A stretch of DNA of 64,000 nucleotides, from assembly GCA_031550085.1 (NCBI GenBank), contig JAVBOY010000022.1, positions 1 through 64,000 on the forward strand, in the 5' to 3' direction. The first letter of the stretch is position 1. Each line of letters starts with the position of its first letter. The notes below the pieces were generated by a model. It worked only from the letters and a program-made list of their open reading frames with translations. It was not told where the DNA came from and did not search any database. Source of the DNA: UBA4417 sp031550085. Its GTDB lineage: Bacteria; Bacteroidota; Bacteroidia; Bacteroidales; UBA4417. Below, piece by piece: positions 60,442 to 64,000 of this stretch. A program made the position numbers and the translations under genes.

Positions 60442-62181
60442 TTACAATCCCATATCCGCAATGATTTCACCAATCCGTTTTTCGAGCCATTGATCTGTTT
60501 CCACAAATTTGGATCGGTCGGGCAATTCTTTTTTGATGCTGAAATAGAATTTTATTTTCGGTTCGGTGCCCGACGGGCGGACGGAAATAATGCTTCCGTC
60601 TTCCAGCAGAAACTGCAGCACATCGCTTTGGGGCAACATAATGGGCGATTGGGTATTGGTTTTTAGATCGGTCGTTTTCCGTAACAAATAATCTTTAATG
60701 GCTACAACGGGTGTTCCTGCTATTTGTTGGGGCGGATGGTTGCGGTAATTTTCCATCATCGATTTGATTTCGGCTTGCCCGCTGATGCCTTTGCGTACTA
60801 CGTTCACCAGTTTTTCCTTGTACAAGCCGTATTCCAGGTAAATATCAATCATCAGTTCGTACAAAGACATCCCTTTTTCTTTGGCCCAGGCAGCACATTC
60901 TGCAAACACGCAGCAAGAGGTAACGGCGTCTTTGTCGCGGACAAAATCACCTACCATATACCCGAAACTTTCTTCACCGCCCCCGATAAATGTTTTCTTG
61001 CCTTCGTAAGTCCGGATCACTTCGGCAATCCATTTGAAACCTGTTAAGCAATCGTATGATTCGACGCCGGCCTTGCGTGCGATATCGGCAATCAGTTCAC
61101 TGGAAACAATGGTTTTTACAATAAATTCATTTCCGGTCAGTTTCCCTTGGGCTTGCCATTGTTTCACCAAATAATAGGTGAGGATGGAACAGGTTTGGTT
61201 TCCGTTGAAAAGCACGTAATTTCCATCCAAATCTTTGATGCCGATGGCCAGACGGTCGCTGTCCGGATCGGTTGCCATCACGATGTCGGCATCCGTTTGT
61301 CGCGCCAGATTCAGCGCCAGTTCCATGGCGGTCGGTTCTTCGGGATTAGGCGAATGTACGGTCGGGAAATTCCCGTCGGGATGCATTTGTTCGGGTACAA
61401 TGGAAATATTTTCAAAACCGAAAGCCCGCAAGGCCTTTTCCATCAGCATAATGCCGGTTCCGTGCAAAGGGGTGTACACAATTTTCAGGTTTTTGTGCTT
61501 TTGCACCAGATCGGGTGATAATGAATAGGAACATACTTTTTCCAGATACGCTTTGTCGATTTCAGAGCCGATCATTTTGATCAGCCGGCTGTTACCTTCA
61601 AACTTCACATCTTCCAGCGACGTAATTTTCTGTACTTCCAAAATTACGTTCTTATCGTGCGGGGGAACCAGTTGCGCGCCGTCGTTCCAATACACTTTGT
61701 ATCCGTTATATTCTTTGGGATTGTGCGATGCCGTCAACACAATGCCGCTGTGGCAATGCAGGTAACGTACGGCAAACGAAAGTTCCGGAGTCGGGCGGAG
61801 CTGGTCGAAAAGATAAACATGAATGCCGTTTGCCGAAAGCACGTTGGCGGCAACATGCGCAAAGAAACTGCTGTTGTTGCGGCAGTCGTAGGCAATGGCA
61901 ACCCGGATTTCCATATTTGCCGGATAGGTTTTTAATAAATAATTGGCCAGGCCCTGCGTGGCCATTCCCACCGTGTATTTATTCATACGGTTGGTTCCGG
62001 CGCCCATAATTCCACGCAAACCTCCGGTTCCGAATTCCAGGTCGCAATAAAAACTTTCGGTCAGTTCGTTGGGATTGTTCGCAATCATTTCGCGGATGGC
62101 AGCTTTGCTGTCGTCGTCGATATTATAGCTGAGCCAACGTTCGGCACGTTGCAGGATTTTCGGGTCGATGGAAGTATTCAT
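60442..62181 (-). CDS. Phosphoglucomutase/phosphomannomutase
   Basis: A 579-residue alpha-D-phosphohexomutase. It shows the phosphoserine loop TASHNPKEYNGYKVYWNDG (Ser within ASHN), the metal loop DPDSDRLAIG, the sugar loop GGEESFGYMVGD and the phosphate loop RPSGTEPKIKFYF. The N-terminus FGTGGLRGIMGAGTNRMN is that of the long PGM2-like bacterial subgroup. It interconverts hexose 1- and 6-phosphates for glycogen or polysaccharide metabolism. ATG 62181 fits the homologue start and lies 17 bases after a -7 box; the frame extension to 62262 covers the promoter. Confidence 0.94.
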   Translation of the reverse strand: MNTSIDPKILQRAERWLSYNIDDDSKAAIREMIANNPNELTESFYCDLEFGTGGLRGIMGAGTNRMNKYTVGMATQGLANYLLKTYPANMEIRVAIAYDCRNNSSFFAHVAANVLSANGIHVYLFDQLRPTPELSFAVRYLHCHSGIVLTASHNPKEYNGYKVYWNDGAQLVPPHDKNVILEVQKITSLEDVKFEGNSRLIKMIGSEIDKAYLEKVCSYSLSPDLVQKHKNLKIVYTPLHGTGIMLMEKALRAFGFENISIVPEQMHPDGNFPTVHSPNPEEPTAMELALNLARQTDADIVMATDPDSDRLAIGIKDLDGNYVLFNGNQTCSILTYYLVKQWQAQGKLTGNEFIVKTIVSSELIADIARKAGVESYDCLTGFKWIAEVIRTYEGKKTFIGGGEESFGYMVGDFVRDKDAVTSCCVFAECAAWAKEKGMSLYELMIDIYLEYGLYKEKLVNVVRKGISGQAEIKSMMENYRNHPPQQIAGTPVVAIKDYLLRKTTDLKTNTQSPIMLPQSDVLQFLLEDGSIISVRPSGTEPKIKFYFSIKKELPDRSKFVETDQWLEKRIGEIIADMGL

Positions 62182-62198
62182 AACTTGATTTTTTAGGT

Positions 62199-62206
62199 CA
62201 AAAATA
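62199..62206 (-). promoter_or_regulatory. -7 box (TATTTTTG) for the phosphohexomutase gene
   Basis: Minus-strand TATTTTTG lies 17 bases before the ATG. Confidence 0.55.
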
Positions 62207-62449
62207 GCAGTTTTTAAAAATTGTGATACAAAGTAACGAAATAAACGGAGAAATTGATACAAATGTTGGGGAAAGCGGTAAGGAAATTAACAATATTAAG
62301 CCCGGATAAACCTTTTTCAACTTGCTTTGTTGTTTAAGAGTTAAATGACGATCCAAAAGATACCTGATTGTTATTTGTGAATCCCCTGCGGGCGAGGACG
62401 AATGGTTCTTTTGAATTTTCCAGTATCTAATTAAAATAAAACAAAACAA

Positions 62450-63058
62450 ATGAAAAGATTCATTACTTTCTTATGGCTTATCCCGCTTTTTTTGGGAACC
62501 GCCTTTGCTACTAAATATACCATTACTTCTCCGGGCATGGTTTTTAGCCCCTCTACGTTAACGGCCAGAGTCGGCGACACCATTCTGTTCGCGGTTTCTG
62601 CCACACACACAGCGACACAGGTTTCGCAAAATACCTGGAATTCCAACGGCACGACGGTACTACCGGGTGGATTTGATTACAATCCGGGCAATCATGAGTA
62701 TGTCATAAAACCCAGCGATGTGGGCACCATTTATTATATTTGTGTACCGCACGTAACCATGGGAATGAAAGGGCGGATTTTTGTAGAAGATGCCCTGGGT
62801 GTGGAGCCTGCTGTTGCAGCAACTGCCCAATTGAAAGTGTTTCCGACTTTGACAACGGAAGGAGAAACGCTTACAATCGAGTTTCCGGAAGCCAAATTGA
62901 TCCAGGTGGAGATCCTGAATATGCTGGGCGTAAAAATAAGCAGCCTGGAGACGAATGACTCAAAGGTGCTTATCCCGGTAACGTTTGGACGCGGGGCGTA
63001 CTTTGTCCGTGCCTCGGTTAACAACAAGACCTACATTAAGAAATTTGTTGTGAATTAA
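62450..63058 (+). CDS. Secreted cupredoxin-like protein with type IX sorting domain
   Basis: A 202-residue protein: a signal peptide (to about residue 20), a plastocyanin-like domain (22-115) and a type A sorting domain (about 128-202, with VFPTLTTEGETLTIEF, VEILNMLGVKI and FGRGAYFVRA). Potential type-1 copper ligands are His53 (SATHTATQ), Cys98, His101 and Met104 or Met106 in YYICVPHVTMGMKG, in the correct order and spacing. It is likely an exported electron carrier or copper binder at the cell surface. The gene stands alone and has its own terminator. Confidence 0.85.
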   Translation: MKRFITFLWLIPLFLGTAFATKYTITSPGMVFSPSTLTARVGDTILFAVSATHTATQVSQNTWNSNGTTVLPGGFDYNPGNHEYVIKPSDVGTIYYICVPHVTMGMKGRIFVEDALGVEPAVAATAQLKVFPTLTTEGETLTIEFPEAKLIQVEILNMLGVKISSLETNDSKVLIPVTFGRGAYFVRASVNNKTYIKKFVVN

Positions 63059-63096
63059 GTTTGGGAAAATGTTGGTCTGATTAAGGCGAAAATGGA

Positions 63097-63125
63097 AAAG
63101 AATCCTGCAAAGGGTTCTTTTTTTG
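63097..63125 (+). terminator. Terminator after the cupredoxin gene
   Basis: AAAGAATCC/GGGTTCTTT with loop TGCAAA, one wobble, followed by TTTTG TTTTT. Confidence 0.75.
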
Positions 63126-63245
63126 TTTTTGAATGAGTAAAGTTAAGGAACCAATAAGCCGCATCGTGGCGATATCTTGGGTAAAACGGATTCCGTATCC
63201 CAACGATTGCGAAAAGTTTAAACAACCCTGGAGGAAAAAAACAGT

Positions 63246-63253
63246 TACTTTTG
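63246..63253 (+). promoter_or_regulatory. -7 box (TACTTTTG) for the MBL-fold gene
   Basis: TACTTTTG matches the consensus and lies 33 bases before ATG 63287. Confidence 0.55.
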
Positions 63254-63286
63254 TTATCTTTTTAGAAGCAAGCATATTCTTTTTAT

Positions 63287-64000
63287 ATGAAGTTGATTTC
63301 GATTACGGCCGATTTATGGAAGGCCGACGGGGGAGCCACATTTGGCGTGGTACCCAAACGAATCTGGCAAAAAATAGCTGCGGCGGATGAAAACAATATG
63401 GTGGAAACCATCGACCGGGTATTGCTGATTGATACCGGCGACCGCAAAGTACTTGTTGATACGGGCATGGGTCGGAAGCGCGAACCGAAATATTATCATT
63501 ACCGCTGTGTGGATCCGGAGGTTACTTTGGAAAAATCGTTGTTGCAGCTTCACTACAAGCCGGAAGAAATTACGGATGTGATTTTTACCCACTTGCACGA
63601 CGACCATGTGGGCGGAAGTACGTTCAATCATCAGGGTGAAACGAAATTGACGTTTCCCAACGCGAATTATTGGGTGTCCAAAGCTTGTTGGCAAAACGTG
63701 ATGAATCCGAATATGCGCGAAATGGCGTCCTATTTTCCCGATAACCTCTTGCCGTTAAAAGAAAGCGGAAAAATCCATCTTGTCGAGCAGGAAGGGGCTT
63801 TATTTCCGGATATCGAAATCCGCTTTTTCCATGGGCATACCGACGGGCAAATTATTCCGTTTATTCGTCGGCAAGGGAGAACCCTTGTGTTTTTAGCCGA
63901 TTTTATTCCTTCTGCTGCCCATTTGCCTTTGCCGTACGTTCCGGCCTTCGATTTGCAGCCAGTGTTAACCATGAAAGAAAAACAGGCATTTTTTGCGGAA
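63287..64000 (+). CDS. MBL-fold metallo-hydrolase (cut by the window end)
   Basis: 238 residues to the window edge, no stop reached. The metallo-beta-lactamase motif THLHDDHVGG supplies the HxHxDH metal ligands; an upstream Asp-rich strand (VLLIDTGDRKVLVDTGMG) and the later His in FFHGHTDGQIIPF and Asp in LVFLADFIP complete the expected pattern. The spacing resembles lactonase or glyoxalase-II-like members rather than true beta-lactamases. There is no signal peptide, so it is cytosolic. The substrate is unknown. Confidence 0.9.
   Translation, partial: MKLISITADLWKADGGATFGVVPKRIWQKIAAADENNMVETIDRVLLIDTGDRKVLVDTGMGRKREPKYYHYRCVDPEVTLEKSLLQLHYKPEEITDVIFTHLHDDHVGGSTFNHQGETKLTFPNANYWVSKACWQNVMNPNMREMASYFPDNLLPLKESGKIHLVEQEGALFPDIEIRFFHGHTDGQIIPFIRRQGRTLVFLADFIPSAAHLPLPYVPAFDLQPVLTMKEKQAFFAE

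Overview
The window is chromosomal DNA from a Bacteroidetes bacterium, most likely of the order Bacteroidales. The evidence is consistent. Many genes are preceded by the Bacteroidetes -7 promoter motif TAnnTTTG. Shine-Dalgarno sites are mostly absent. There are parts and cargo of the type IX secretion system (T9SS): a SprA plug protein, a PorE-like OmpA protein and three proteins with C-terminal sorting domains. AIR synthase, glutathione peroxidase and the pRiA4b ORF3-like protein are also of the Bacteroidetes kind. I cannot name the genus. No phage, plasmid or CRISPR array is visible; the accessory content is small repeats and one transposase tail at the left edge.

Layout. 1-4.6 kb: a transposase tail with REP-like hairpins, a short run of VOC protein, LolD-like ATPase and Nudix hydrolase, then a C69 dipeptidase and a 700-bp field of palindromic repeats. 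4.6-10 kb: copper ATPase CopA, a TatA-like protein and a PorE-like OmpA protein that ends in what looks like a catalytically dead retropepsin domain. 10-16.6 kb: cca, a pRiA4b-like gene, miaA, an acyl-ACP thioesterase and a frameshifted T9SS cargo gene, separated by repetitive intergenic sequence. 16.6-30.2 kb: oligopeptidase B, a 1572-residue TPR-like repeat protein, an outer-membrane barrel, a metallophosphoesterase, a VWA-like membrane protein, glutathione peroxidase and purM. 30.4-37.2 kb: DsbD, a lipoprotein, Yip1 and DUF4831 proteins, a Cys-rich mini-membrane protein and a protein built from RNA-polymerase-like domains. 37.3-43.7 kb (all minus strand): an rRNA methyltransferase, rpsF-rpsR-rplI, wecB, radC, tRNA-Glu plus rpsT, a bifunctional nuclease and ilvE. 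44-52 kb: a periplasmic-propeller histidine kinase and a NarL-type regulator, followed by lipoproteins and a T9SS cargo protein of 12 tandem repeats. 52-64 kb: a class II aldolase homologue, Hsp20, comF/aroK, an alpha-L-fucosidase, the T9SS plug protein, a phosphohexomutase, a secreted cupredoxin and a truncated MBL-fold hydrolase.

The most interesting signal is at the two-component system. Two nearly identical palindromes lie one upstream and one downstream of the response-regulator gene. Each sits exactly 20 bases upstream of a TAC(C/T)TTTG promoter box, which points to a regulator that controls its own promoter and a second one. The second promoter faces a 30-codon mini-ORF, a long leader and the downstream envelope genes. 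Other strong leads are the 37-kb protein combining alpha-CTD-like, sigma-4-like and delta/HARE-like domains with a C-terminal clamp-binding-like QLTLF, the exact 855-bp higher-order repeat, and two families of small inverted-repeat-bounded elements.
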